DNA from: CAYNFR01 sp964616755
GTDB taxonomy: Bacteria; Bacteroidota; Bacteroidia; Chitinophagales; Saprospiraceae
Length of the DNA stretch: 64,000 nucleotides
Direction: 5' to 3'
Assembly: GCA_964616755.1 (NCBI GenBank)
Contig: CAZTSI010000015.1
Location: 3,639 to 67,638 of the forward strand
Shown here: positions 46,930-56,030 of the stretch, piece after piece
Layout of the letters: each line of letters starts with the position of its first letter
Numbering within the stretch: the stretch's first letter is position 1
The notes under the pieces: generated by a model
The model's database searches: none
Seen by the model: only the letters and a program-made list of their open reading frames with translations
Told to the model about the DNA's origin: nothing
Program-made: the position numbers and the translations under genes

Positions 46930-46952
46930 CCCATTTTCACTCACTTCCTTTT
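46930..46952. repeat. Degenerate repeat copy A (pairs with 53442-53464)
   Basis: CCCATTTTCAC, then six diverged bases ending in T, then CCTTTT; 19 of 23 positions match the segment at 53442-53464, and weaker similarity extends outward on the left. Both copies lie in non-coding sequence. They may be end fragments of an old mobile element, but chance is not excluded. Confidence 0.3.
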
Positions 46953-47093
46953 CTACCAATGCGCCAAGTGCCATTCGTCTAAGCCGCCAACTTAGGTCGC
47001 CATTTTAAAAAATAACTTGTTTCAATTTTAATGCTGAAAGAGTTGTTGCTGAAATGAAAATTCGCGTAGAACACTTTACGTCATCTAAAAAAA

Positions 47094-47801
47094 TCAATTG
47101 CGCTCATTATACAATACTTCTCCTACTCTTCCTTTATCCCCTAAGGCACGCCCCTTAACTAACCAAGACATTCCAAACATAAACATCGCAATAGCTTCCA
47201 GCACAAGTGTCGAAGAATTAAAAACCTTCAATGAATCAAACAGCGGAATTAAGCCGATACAAATCAACATAAAGATTGCACAGGTCTTATAAATGAAATT
47301 TTCATTCACCACACTCGGGTTGTGCCCTTCAATTTTCATCTGGCCGATGGGAAAGACACAATAGGATATTAGTGCTAGCACTAACAAGAATATGGCTGCA
47401 AAAGCGTAATGTAACCATTTCCAAAATTCATGATTATGCGTCACCAGCGTAAATAATTTACAAGTCCCCTCTAAGGGATCTGTAGGGAAAATTGCAATAC
47501 CAAAGGCCATAAATCCAGCAATATTGGTCAACAACCTATCATTTTTCCAAATAACAGGATTCTTGTGACCGTCATATCTTACTAAAAAAAGACCGACCGC
47601 ACATAGCGACCCCGTAAATATATCCCTCAAGTCAGTGTAATAATAATGGCTGAGCGAAGGATGAAATTCTGTAACGAATATCTTCATCCACGAACAGAGT
47701 ATCAGCACCAGCGGCAAGCCAATACCTATATAACCAATAGCTCGGCGAATGCGTCTATACGTTTCACTACCCACAATTGGAGCATCGAGTGTGCTTTTCA
47801 T
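47094..47801 (-). CDS. Hypothetical six-helix membrane protein
   Basis: A 235-residue protein from ATG 47801 (MKSTLDAPIVGSE); the frame extends 14 codons further up. Six hydrophobic helices, beginning GYIGIGLPLVLILCSW. The loop LSHYYYTDLRDIFTGSLCAV contains clustered His/Tyr/Asp, and NIAGFMAFGIAIFPTDP follows. This pattern recurs in unnamed DUF998-like proteins, but I cannot assign a family with confidence. No neighbours suggest a function. Confidence 0.65.
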   Translation of the reverse strand: MKSTLDAPIVGSETYRRIRRAIGYIGIGLPLVLILCSWMKIFVTEFHPSLSHYYYTDLRDIFTGSLCAVGLFLVRYDGHKNPVIWKNDRLLTNIAGFMAFGIAIFPTDPLEGTCKLFTLVTHNHEFWKWLHYAFAAIFLLVLALISYCVFPIGQMKIEGHNPSVVNENFIYKTCAIFMLICIGLIPLFDSLKVFNSSTLVLEAIAMFMFGMSWLVKGRALGDKGRVGEVLYNERN

Positions 47802-47976
47802 AATCAGAATAATTTGAATGAAGTCAGTGAAGTTAAAGTTCAACGTCCAATATACAAATATTTGTTTTGGATAATCCTAAGGACTTAGGTACTGACAACG
47901 CCGGGACAAGGTCAAAAAAAATATTCCCCACAGACCTAAAAAACACTTTAAGAAGTACACTTTGCTCAATTGCATC

Positions 47977-49119
47977 TTAAATATGCTCAGCTAAAGCCGC
48001 GCGAATCTTTGTTTCAAATTCGGCAATATGATTTTGTCGAATAGTCAAAGGTGGTAACAATCGCAATAGGTTAGCATTGCTCGCACTACCCGTAAACAAA
48101 CGATGCTCCATGACCATATTTTTTCGTAATGTACTAACTGGAAAATCAAACTCAGGGCCAGTCATCAAACCTTCGCCCTTGAGCTTAACTACCCGAGGTA
48201 GTGACGATAAGACCTCCTTTAGTCTCTCACCTTGAAGGGCGGCATTATGGATGAGGTTTTCGCTTTCTATGATTTCTAAGACAGCAATGGCGGCGGCACA
48301 AGCTAGATGATTACCCCCAAACGTAGTGCCCAAGCGACCATGAATGGGCGGCATTTTATCTGATTTTATCAATAATCCACCTATAGGAAAACCATTGCCC
48401 ATGCCTTTGGCGATGGTAATCATATCTGGTTCAATACCCGCGTGCTGAAAAGCAAAAAAACGCCCAGATCGTCCATATCCGCATTGCACCTCGTCCATGA
48501 TCAACACAGTATCTTGCTGATGGCAAGCATCTTGGATGGCTTGTAGACCCTCCGCAGACATCATATCTAAACCACCAACTCCTTGAATAGCCTCGATAAT
48601 CACACCTGTTACATCACCCTTATTTATCTCATCGATGATGCCCCCTATATCTTCGACACTAAAGTAGACGACCTCCACACCATGATTGATAGGTGCTTGA
48701 TATTTACTACCAGTATGGGTCACATTGACAGCTGCCGATGTCCGACCATGAAAACTGCCGTGTAAAGCAATCATTTTTTTGCCCCCCCGATAAAAGGAGG
48801 CCATCTTAAGGGCATTATCATTTGCTTCTGCACCACTATTGATTAAAAATAAATCATAGCCCGAGAGCCCACTTACTCGCTCTAGTCTATCGCAAAGATC
48901 CTGTTGCAAATGATTGATAATCGAATTTGAATAAAAGCCCAATTTTTGAAGTTGCGCCTCTAAACGCTGCACATATACAGGATGACTATGTCCAACACTT
49001 ATGACAGCATGCCCACCATAAAAATCTAGATATTCTCGACCCTCAACATCGTAAACGTAGACATCTTTTCCTCTAACGGGCTCAACATCATATAGTGGAT
49101 ATACATCATATGGTCTCAT
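47977..49119 (-). CDS. argD: Acetylornithine (succinylornithine) aminotransferase
   Basis: Class III PLP aminotransferase, 380 residues, converting the N-acyl-glutamate semialdehyde to N-acylornithine. Motifs: LHGSFHGRTSAAV, MDEVQCGYGRSG and the Schiff-base Lys in IAKGMGNGFPIGG, then GTFGGNHLACA. Third gene of an argG-argC-argD operon (37 bp after argC), which fixes the role in arginine synthesis. In Bacteroidota the acyl group may be succinyl rather than acetyl; sequence alone does not decide. Confidence 0.92.
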   Translation of the reverse strand: MRPYDVYPLYDVEPVRGKDVYVYDVEGREYLDFYGGHAVISVGHSHPVYVQRLEAQLQKLGFYSNSIINHLQQDLCDRLERVSGLSGYDLFLINSGAEANDNALKMASFYRGGKKMIALHGSFHGRTSAAVNVTHTGSKYQAPINHGVEVVYFSVEDIGGIIDEINKGDVTGVIIEAIQGVGGLDMMSAEGLQAIQDACHQQDTVLIMDEVQCGYGRSGRFFAFQHAGIEPDMITIAKGMGNGFPIGGLLIKSDKMPPIHGRLGTTFGGNHLACAAAIAVLEIIESENLIHNAALQGERLKEVLSSLPRVVKLKGEGLMTGPEFDFPVSTLRKNMVMEHRLFTGSASNANLLRLLPPLTIRQNHIAEFETKIRAALAEHI

Positions 49120-49155
49120 GTTTCTAAGGGATTAAGTGTATAACAAATGGCCGTA

Positions 49156-50121
49156 TCAAAATGATGAGGCTTTTAATCTAAGTCCTGCATCTTCAGCCAG
49201 GCCAAAAATCAGATTCATATTTTGTACTGCTTGGCCGGCAGCACCTTTGAGCAAATTATCGATGATGGATTCGATTCTTACGAGACCTTCTCTTTTTTCT
49301 AAGTAGATATAGGTATTATTAGTGTTGACGACCTCCTTGAGGCTTATTGGTCGATCACTGATATGCACGAAGGGTGATGCCTCATAGTAACTCTTGTATG
49401 CTTCAATGGCTTCTTCTTCAGTCCAAGGCGATTCAAAATAGATACTTGCGAAAATTCCTCGGGTAAAATCACCACGCATTGGTACAAAACGAACTATCCC
49501 TTTATAATCGGGAAACAACTGTTGAATGCACTGATTTATTTCGCCCAAATGTTGGTGTGTAAAAGGTTTATACACCGAAATATTACTATCCCTCCACGAA
49601 AAATGCGCGGTATCCGAAGGCTGCTGGCCTGCACCTGTAGATCCTGTAATAGCGGTCACATGTATATCACCATATATATTGCGTGAGGCTGCTGCTGGCA
49701 ACAATCCTAACTGAATGGCGGTTGCAAAACAACCACAATTCGCAATCTGACGACTTTGAACGATATCGGATTTATTGAGTTCCGTCAGACCATACACAAA
49801 GTTGTGATCATCTTTTTTCAATCGATAATCGGCACTCAAATCAATTGTAACCTGAGACGACGTTGGAGGATTATTTGCTAGATATATTTTTGACTGTCCA
49901 TGCCCTCCACAGAGGAAAAGAACCTGTGGTGCTTCACTTACATTGGCCACAAAGCTCAAGTTTGTCCAACCACGCAGATCATGGTGCACCTCATGAAGTC
50001 CCTTGCCCGATTGACTGCTGCTTTGCACAGAGTGAAGTCTAACATTAGGATGATGCAAAAGTAATCGTATCAATTCGCCCCCAACGTAGCCAGCGCCTCC
50101 GATAATTGCAGCACTAATCAT
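49156..50121 (-). CDS. argC: N-acyl-gamma-glutamyl-phosphate reductase
   Basis: NADPH-dependent reductase of arginine synthesis, 321 residues. The nucleotide motif is AAIIGGAGYVGGELIRLL. The catalytic Cys131 is in ANCGCFATAIQLG; the usual NPGC reads NCGC here, so Pro is replaced by a second Cys (Cys129). HQHLGEI and PMRGDFTRGI complete the family pattern. Start at ATG 50121 (MISAAIIGG), giving an 8-bp overlap with argG; an in-frame ATG at 50133 would add four residues. Confidence 0.92.
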   Translation of the reverse strand: MISAAIIGGAGYVGGELIRLLLHHPNVRLHSVQSSSQSGKGLHEVHHDLRGWTNLSFVANVSEAPQVLFLCGGHGQSKIYLANNPPTSSQVTIDLSADYRLKKDDHNFVYGLTELNKSDIVQSRQIANCGCFATAIQLGLLPAAASRNIYGDIHVTAITGSTGAGQQPSDTAHFSWRDSNISVYKPFTHQHLGEINQCIQQLFPDYKGIVRFVPMRGDFTRGIFASIYFESPWTEEEAIEAYKSYYEASPFVHISDRPISLKEVVNTNNTYIYLEKREGLVRIESIIDNLLKGAAGQAVQNMNLIFGLAEDAGLRLKASSF

Positions 50122-51859
50122 AAGGCATTTCATCTTTATTGACGCTGTAATAGATTTTCTCAGCGTTGGAGAAAATCTTTATAAAGCCTTTGGCATCGTC
50201 GCCTGTCCAAGCCGTGTTTGTTTCTCCATATTGTCCGAATTTGGCGTTCATTAAATCATGAGCAGATTGAATACCAATCAACTCAAATCGATAAGGGTAT
50301 AATTTGACCCAAACATCACCTGTCACATTTTGCTGCGTATCCGTCAAAAAGCCTTCAATATTCCGCATTACCGGGTCAAAATATTTTCCTTCATGCAAAA
50401 ACATGCCATACCAATCAGCGAGCTGCTGTTTCCAATGTGCTTGCCATTTTCCGAGCACATGTTTTTCGAGCAAGTGATGCGCCTTGATAATCATCAGTGC
50501 CGCGGGGGCTTCGAAAGCGACTCTGCCCTTAATGCCGATGATCGTATCCCCGACATGCATATCGCGACCAATAGCATAAGCATTGCCCCTGCGATTTAAT
50601 TCTTTAATTAGATCAACTGGTGTAGAGAAAGTGTTATCATCTATGGCCACGGCCTGTCCTTTGGCAAAGCTTAACTTAAATTCGGTGGGCTCTTCGCGTT
50701 CGCAATGATGCAGATAGGCATGCTCAGGCAAGGTCTCCCTTGAGTTCAAGGTCTCCCGGCCTCCGATACTCGTGCCCCATAGACCCTGATTGATCGAATA
50801 GTCCTTTTTTACATCTTGCCAGTTGAAGCCTTTAGAGTTGATATATTTTATTTCTTCTTGTCGAGAAAGTTGTTGTTCGCGAATCGGAGTTATCACCGTA
50901 ATATCGTTGGCCAAACTTTGAAAGACGCCGTCAAATCTGATCTGATCATTACCAGCACCCGTGCTACCATGTGCCACAAATTTAGCTCCTATCTCCTGTG
51001 CATATTCTAAAATAGCAATGGCCTGAAAAGCTCTTTCTGAACTCACAGACAGTGGGTAGGTGTTGTTGCGCAGCACATTACCATATATCAGATAGCGCAA
51101 GCATTTGGCGTAATAATCCTTCTCATTATTAATGCATTTAAAACTTTCTGCACCCATATCCAAAGCACGTTCTCGCGTCTCTTGAATTTCTTGTGGTGAG
51201 AAACCACCCGTATTGACGAGAACTGCATGAACATTGTAGCCTTGCTCTTTAAGATAGATCACGCAATAGGAGGTATCTAAGCCCCCGCTATAGGCTAGTA
51301 CAATATCTTTCTTCACTTTTGCGCTATTTTTTGACGGTGCGACCATAGCTGTGCACATGCACATTTTTCGTTCGTTCTTCGTCAAGATATCATAATTTCT
51401 ACAACTGCTGCAACCCTTCCAGAACGCTTCGTCTGTTGTCAATTGACTATACGACACAGGACGGTAACCCAATTCACTATTAATTTTCATAACGATATCG
51501 CTAGTTGTGATACCAAATACTTTAGCATCCGGATACGTATCGCGAGCATAATTAAACGCCATCTTTTTGATGCGTTTTGCCAAACCTAGCTGCCTGAAGT
51601 GATTCGGGACGATTAAGCCGCTATTCGAAACATATGCCCCCTCGTGAAAAACTTCTACATAGCAAAATCCAGCTAATTCACCATCCACAAAGGCAATAAT
51701 GGAATGCTTTGACTCCATTTTAGAGGAGATATATTCAGGGGGGCGTTTAGCTATACCAATACCACGCTCAAGTGATGACTTTACATACCATTCAGATATA
51801 ACAGGTGCATGTATGACGTCGGCAGCGTTGGCCACTCTAATCTCAATATTCTGATCCAT
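50114..51859 (-). CDS. argG: GNAT acetyltransferase-argininosuccinate synthase fusion
   Basis: A 581-residue fusion. Residues 1-145 are a GNAT domain (IIAFVDGELAGFCYVEVF, then NHFRQLGLAKRIKK in the acetyl-CoA loop region). A linker has four Cys: C150, C153, C167 and C169 (CSSC and CMCT), looking like a metal or structural knot. Residues about 184-581 are argininosuccinate synthase, with PP-loop AYSGGLDTS (189-197), GSTGAGNDQIRF and normal length. ArgG condenses citrulline and Asp. The GNAT part may supply the N-acylglutamate that starts the pathway; as I recall, other Bacteroidota have it as a separate gene before argG. Start at ATG 51859. Confidence 0.9.
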   Translation of the reverse strand: MDQNIEIRVANAADVIHAPVISEWYVKSSLERGIGIAKRPPEYISSKMESKHSIIAFVDGELAGFCYVEVFHEGAYVSNSGLIVPNHFRQLGLAKRIKKMAFNYARDTYPDAKVFGITTSDIVMKINSELGYRPVSYSQLTTDEAFWKGCSSCRNYDILTKNERKMCMCTAMVAPSKNSAKVKKDIVLAYSGGLDTSYCVIYLKEQGYNVHAVLVNTGGFSPQEIQETRERALDMGAESFKCINNEKDYYAKCLRYLIYGNVLRNNTYPLSVSSERAFQAIAILEYAQEIGAKFVAHGSTGAGNDQIRFDGVFQSLANDITVITPIREQQLSRQEEIKYINSKGFNWQDVKKDYSINQGLWGTSIGGRETLNSRETLPEHAYLHHCEREEPTEFKLSFAKGQAVAIDDNTFSTPVDLIKELNRRGNAYAIGRDMHVGDTIIGIKGRVAFEAPAALMIIKAHHLLEKHVLGKWQAHWKQQLADWYGMFLHEGKYFDPVMRNIEGFLTDTQQNVTGDVWVKLYPYRFELIGIQSAHDLMNAKFGQYGETNTAWTGDDAKGFIKIFSNAEKIYYSVNKDEMPYD

Positions 51860-52107
51860 GATGACAAATAAGGGGGTGAAATTACGGCATTCGTTTTTAA
51901 TTGAGGCCACTTTTTTGACTAAGGCCGTTATCAGTTCAAATCAATAACCAATATATTGATGAGTTCAATTTCAATACATACCTAGCCGCAAGTATACTTA
52001 AGTCAGCTTCTTTAATGCATTATAAAAATTAAGCGTAGTTTCTCGTGGCCACCGGAAAGAAACAATTGTAAAATTTTTTAACGTACGAAATCGATTATTT
52101 CTAATTA

Positions 52108-53180
52108 TCAGAAAAAACCACGATTAAAAAATAGCTCCAAACCATAAGTATAATGAACAAGACCTAATTTTTGAAGCCGCCCAAATAACATGGTTGGATA
52201 CTTATTTATTTGCTTCGCGCATAGCTGAATACTCGAAACAATACAAAAAATTGCCAAAAAAGGCTCTTCGCGTTCATTAGAAAAAGTCCATTGGGCGGCA
52301 AATCAATCGACTTCCCATTTTTTTTGCACATCAATATCGCTATAGTCAAGAACTTCTGAGAGTCAAACTTTCTTGCTATCTAGCAGGATATGCCATGCTT
52401 CTTCAAAAAAAATGTAAACCAAAAACGGACATTCTTCAAGTACCTTCCTGTCATTTGTATGACCGGATGTTGATGCAACCATCGTATTAAGCCATAGAGA
52501 GTGGTCCTTAATATACGGGCGTGCAGATAATATTGACTACTGTACTCAGACATATACTCTGCAAGTACAGAAAAAATTATTTGGATGATCTGTCAATATA
52601 AATATTACGAGTAGCAAAATTTATCTGTGTTTCACCTTTGAAGAGCTTCTATCTTCTATTGGCTAGCATTGGATTTCGCCTTGCCTTTTATAAGCCGAAA
52701 TCACATATCTCTCAACCATGCGCGAAAATGAAAATCTAAAGGCCAGCATCAGCCGTTGATGCATAAAATATTCTTCCTATGCCGCTATTTAACTGAACCC
52801 AAAAAAATGAAACAACTCTGCTACCTTTCAGCCCAAGCAAACCCCACTTTTATCTACCCTTTCCTGATCCTTTTCAAATAAGGAAAATTATTTGCCCAAC
52901 CAATAAAATAATCTAACTCGACAATACTAATCTGACTAACCATTTATAAGGCGGAGTCGCCTAGTATTACTATCAAAAAATTTGCGCGTATTTGTGCCGC
53001 GCTTTCTAACATCATTGCGGTGTCAGGGGCAAGAAAACTTTTACCGACTATTATCGCAGTTATAGATATTTATGGCCTACTCATTCAAATAACTCGCAAC
53101 ATAGGCACAACGTTCAGTTCCTCACAGCGCTCTGTTGAAGTCTCACCTGAATGTAACGCTATGTTAGTTGTAAATTCGCT
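52108..53180 (-). pseudogene. Decayed HTH-XRE / ImmA-IrrE metallopeptidase gene (HigA-ImmA type)
   Basis: No long frame is open, but translating in shifting frames gives a whole protein in order. N-terminal HTH: IALHSGETSTERCEELN (family: HPGExLxExLEEL), then ITAIIVGKSFLAPDTAMMLE and ESAAQIRANF. Middle: FIGWANNFPYLKRIRKG, then ELFHFFGFS and QRLMLAFRFSFSR with VISAYKRQGEIQC. ImmA part: HQHPVIQMTGRYLKNVRFWF, FFEEAWHILLDSKK (HExxH now EEAWH), QKKWEVD-stop-FAAQ, and a C-terminal FGRLQKLGL. At least five stops and several frameshifts break it. The total span of 1.07 kb fits the family length of about 350 residues. The match of every block in order makes chance very unlikely. Confidence 0.8.
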
Positions 53181-53201
53181 TTTATCGAAATTCGACTACC
53201 T

Positions 53202-53400
53202 TCAATGATAGCATGCTATCTTAAGCCCTTCAATCTGATCCCAACAATATTGCCAGTTCTCACTCAAGGGGAGCGGGTATTTATGTGGCGAGAATATCAA
53301 TTGGCAGGGATAGTCAAGATGGTATGCCCGCTGTCCTTAGCGTTCTCTTACCAACTAAAGATAGTTCCCAGGTAAAAATAAACCTATTCTTAAGGTGTCG
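53202..53400 (-). pseudogene. Remnant of a HigB-like (RelE superfamily) toxin gene
   Basis: Directly upstream of the decayed HTH gene the minus strand encodes LPLSENWQYCWDQIEGLKIA followed by CYH and a stop at 53204-53202. HigB toxins end with SIRxNxxWRICFxW..G.AYDVEIVDYH, and this has the same spacing of the conserved Trp, aromatic and terminal YH. The N-terminal half is not recoverable in one frame (stop within 45 codons), so the 5' limit is approximate. Toxin-before-antitoxin order is that of higBA. Confidence 0.5.
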
Positions 53401-53882
53401 GCACTTTGAAGATAAACCAACCGCGTAGAGAATAGCGTAGCCCCATTTTCACCCCAGTCCTTTTGGCATTTGGCTGAATTAATGGCGAATTTTCGAACTT
53501 ACTTTGTATATAATGTAAAATTCCCTGTCTAGATTATTATTTTAGCGAACTCAAGGCGTATTTATAATTCAAACCAGCTATTTGTGAATGTAAGAATACT
53601 TAGTAAAAACGTTTGAGTTGCTCGCTGACACTCCACCATCAAGCCATTCGTTCTGAAGAAGATCTATCTATTTATGAGTTGTGACTATTGAGATATGATC
53701 CATTTAGGCTGATAATGGCAATTTTTACGATATAATGCTGCTATTTTTCTAACTATAGCGATACTATTTTTTAAAAATGAGCCTCTTATTACATGAAAAT
53801 GTCTGAATTTTCATCGCAAAGGTATATAGCTGAATAGTAGCATGACTTCTCACCATAAGCTATAATGACCGGATTGAGCAAC
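53401..53882. other. Non-coding stretch with degenerate repeat copy B
   Basis: AT-rich sequence between the toxin remnant and pcm. It holds repeat copy B (53442-53464, partner at 46930-46952) and an 8-bp perfect inverted repeat ATGAAAAT/ATTTTCAT at 53793-53814 with a 6-nt loop that could end the pcm transcript. I see no RNA gene and no intact frame. Confidence 0.45.
53442..53464. repeat. Degenerate repeat copy B (pairs with 46930-46952)
   Basis: 19 of 23 bases match copy A, with the shared CCCATTTTCAC and TCCTTTT blocks. On the minus strand both read AAAAGGA ... GTGAAAATGGG followed by a T-x-CGC pattern. Possibly remains of the same element end. Confidence 0.3.
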
Positions 53883-54530
53883 TCATCCAATAACACCCTT
53901 CAACATTGGCACAAAACTGCACGGGCCAAAATTTTCTGTGTGGTACTCCTGATCGTTTATCTTGCGGTAACGCATCATTTGCTGTTGTCCCTCATTTCCA
54001 TATGGCAATACCATCAGGCCATTGACCTTTAGCTGGGTCATTAATTTGGTTGGAAAGGAAGCCGCCCCTGCTGTAACAATGATCTTATCAAAAGGGGCGA
54101 ATCGCACAGCACCTTCATATCCATCACCGAGCAAGGTTCTAATGGAGACATACCCCATGTTGACGAGCAAAGTTGAAGTGCGTTCGAATAATACTTTATG
54201 TCGTTCTATTGAGTAGACCTTCGCCTGTAATTCGCTCAATACCGCCGCCTGATATCCAGAACCCGTACCTACCTCAAGTATGATATCACCCTTTTTTACT
54301 TCGAGCAATTGTGACTGAAACGCGACCGTATATGGCTGCGAAATCGTCTGATTTGCATCTATTGGGAAAGCTTGATCTTTGTATGCCCATTCAGCAAACG
54401 CCTTATCTAGCATATAGTGTCTTGGAATTTTTCCTATCGCAGCAAGAACATTTTTGTCATGGATGCCTTTGATTCTCAATTCATTTACTAACTTTTCCCT
54501 CAATCCTTTGTGTCGATATGTGTCAATCAA
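53883..54530 (-). CDS. pcm: Protein-L-isoaspartate O-methyltransferase
   Basis: Repairs isomerised Asp/Asn in aged proteins by methylation with S-adenosylmethionine. 215 residues. SAM motif I is ILEVGTGSGYQAAVL (about residue 78); QTISQPYTVAFQ precedes it and is the PCMT substrate-binding signature. AFDKIIVTAGA is motif post-II. Monocistronic, divergent from the phosphohexomutase gene. Confidence 0.94.
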   Translation of the reverse strand: MIDTYRHKGLREKLVNELRIKGIHDKNVLAAIGKIPRHYMLDKAFAEWAYKDQAFPIDANQTISQPYTVAFQSQLLEVKKGDIILEVGTGSGYQAAVLSELQAKVYSIERHKVLFERTSTLLVNMGYVSIRTLLGDGYEGAVRFAPFDKIIVTAGAASFPTKLMTQLKVNGLMVLPYGNEGQQQMMRYRKINDQEYHTENFGPCSFVPMLKGVIG

Positions 54531-54626
54531 AATGGCCGTATTATATTATTTTATAAATGTATATATAAAAATATGGTTATCAACACACAAGGTATAAATT
54601 TGCGAATATATCAAACAATTTAGCAT

Positions 54627-56030
54627 ATGTACAAGATAAAATTTGGAACAGACGGTTGGCGCGCGATCATAGCCAAAGAATATACAATTGATAATCTCAA
54701 ACGTGTTAGCGAGGCAACAGCGAGATGGATGATTACAAAAAAAATGAAAAAAGTAGTCGTTGGTTATGACTGTCGTTTTGGTGGTCAAATGTTCACCGAG
54801 ACAGCGGCTCAGGTCTTTGCACATTTTGGCATCAGGACAATCATGAGCTCCGGATATGTGGGCACCCCCACCATTTCCTTAGCCACTGTTAAGACCAAAT
54901 CTGATATGGGCATTGTCATAACAGCGAGCCATAACCCGCCCAGCTACAACGGTTATAAATTGAAGTCCTCATATGGAGGTCCTACAGTTCCAAGAGAAAT
55001 AGAAGAGATAGAATCCATCATACCAGAAAATGCCATTGTGGGACTCAAATCATTTAGGTCTCTCGTAGATGAAGGAATGATAACGCTTATGGATTTAGAA
55101 GAAATGTACATGCAACATGTCGAAACTAACTTTGATCTTGAGGCCATACGATCAAATGTTCGATTAGCCTATGATGCCATGTATGGCGCTGGCCAAAATG
55201 TAGTAAAACGCTTGTTTCCATACGCTACTTTGTTTCATTGCGAATACAATCCGAGCTTTATGGGAAGAGCCCCCGAGCCGATATTGCGCAATTTGCCAGA
55301 AATAGCCGACTTCTTGGCCAATGAAACTCGACATAATTTGGGCCTAGCGAATGACGGCGATGCCGACAGAATAGGTCTCTTTGATGAGAATGGAAAGTTT
55401 GTCGACTCTCACCATATTCTTCTTCTCTTATTACTTTATCTAAAAAAATACAAAAATCAAACTGGCAAAGTGGTAATCACCTTCTCCGTGACGGACAAAA
55501 TGACCAAACTCGCCGAACACTTTGGCCTAGAAGTAGAAGTCACCAAAATTGGATTCAAGTATATCGCAGAGATTATGCAGCATGAAGACGTGCTCGTTGG
55601 TGGTGAAGAGTCAGGAGGACTTGCGGTTAAGGGTCATATCCCTGAGCGAGATGGTATTTGGATTGGTCTGATGATCATGGAGTTTATGGCCAAAACAGGC
55701 AAGAGTTTGAACGAATTAATTAAAGAAGTCTATGATATTGTGGGCGCATTCTGCTCAGATCGAAATGACCTCCATATAGAAGAAGCTAAAAAACTCTCAA
55801 TAATGGATCACTGCAAGAATGGAACGATTACGCAAGTTGGGACTCGAAAAGTTGTCAAAACAGAAGACCTCGATGGCTACAGATTTACGCTCGATGATGG
55901 TTCATGGATCATGATCAGAGCATCGGGTACTGAGCCCGTACTTCGGGTATATGCTCAAGCCGAAAACCAAGCCCTTGTGGATGCTATCTTGTCTGATGCG
56001 CAAGCTACTTTAACGGGGCTAACCGCATAG
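54627..56030 (+). CDS. Phosphoglucomutase/phosphomannomutase family protein
   Basis: A 467-residue alpha-D-phosphohexomutase. The phospho-Ser is Ser101 in VITASHNPPSYNGYK, the metal loop is NDGDADRIG, the sugar loop is GGEESGG and the phosphate loop is RASGTEPVLRVY. The N-terminus KIKFGTDGWRAIIAKEYT is that of the Bacteroidota and thermophile group named phosphoglucomutase/phosphomannomutase, not of GlmM. Interconverts hexose 1- and 6-phosphates; preferred sugar unknown. It could feed UDP-glucose to the ugd pathway. Its 3' end overlaps the convergent ElaA-like gene by 26 bp. Confidence 0.92.
   Translation: MYKIKFGTDGWRAIIAKEYTIDNLKRVSEATARWMITKKMKKVVVGYDCRFGGQMFTETAAQVFAHFGIRTIMSSGYVGTPTISLATVKTKSDMGIVITASHNPPSYNGYKLKSSYGGPTVPREIEEIESIIPENAIVGLKSFRSLVDEGMITLMDLEEMYMQHVETNFDLEAIRSNVRLAYDAMYGAGQNVVKRLFPYATLFHCEYNPSFMGRAPEPILRNLPEIADFLANETRHNLGLANDGDADRIGLFDENGKFVDSHHILLLLLLYLKKYKNQTGKVVITFSVTDKMTKLAEHFGLEVEVTKIGFKYIAEIMQHEDVLVGGEESGGLAVKGHIPERDGIWIGLMIMEFMAKTGKSLNELIKEVYDIVGAFCSDRNDLHIEEAKKLSIMDHCKNGTITQVGTRKVVKTEDLDGYRFTLDDGSWIMIRASGTEPVLRVYAQAENQALVDAILSDAQATLTGLTA

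Noticed and set aside
46810..46995. Small plus-strand frame of 67 codons upstream of the MFS gene.
   Set aside because: It is complementary to the MFS 5' region and spacer, with no recognisable protein features.
53090..53171. Imperfect 80-bp inverted repeat (AACATAG ... TTCAG arms) resembling an integron attC site or small-RNA hairpin.
   Set aside because: It lacks the RYYYAAC and GTTRRRY core sites and lies inside the recovered N-terminal coding sequence of the decayed HTH-ImmA gene, so the symmetry is probably incidental.
53020..53208. Plus-strand frame of 62 codons starting with GTG.
   Set aside because: It is antisense to the fossil HTH-ImmA gene, has no family pattern and no good start; treated as a shadow.
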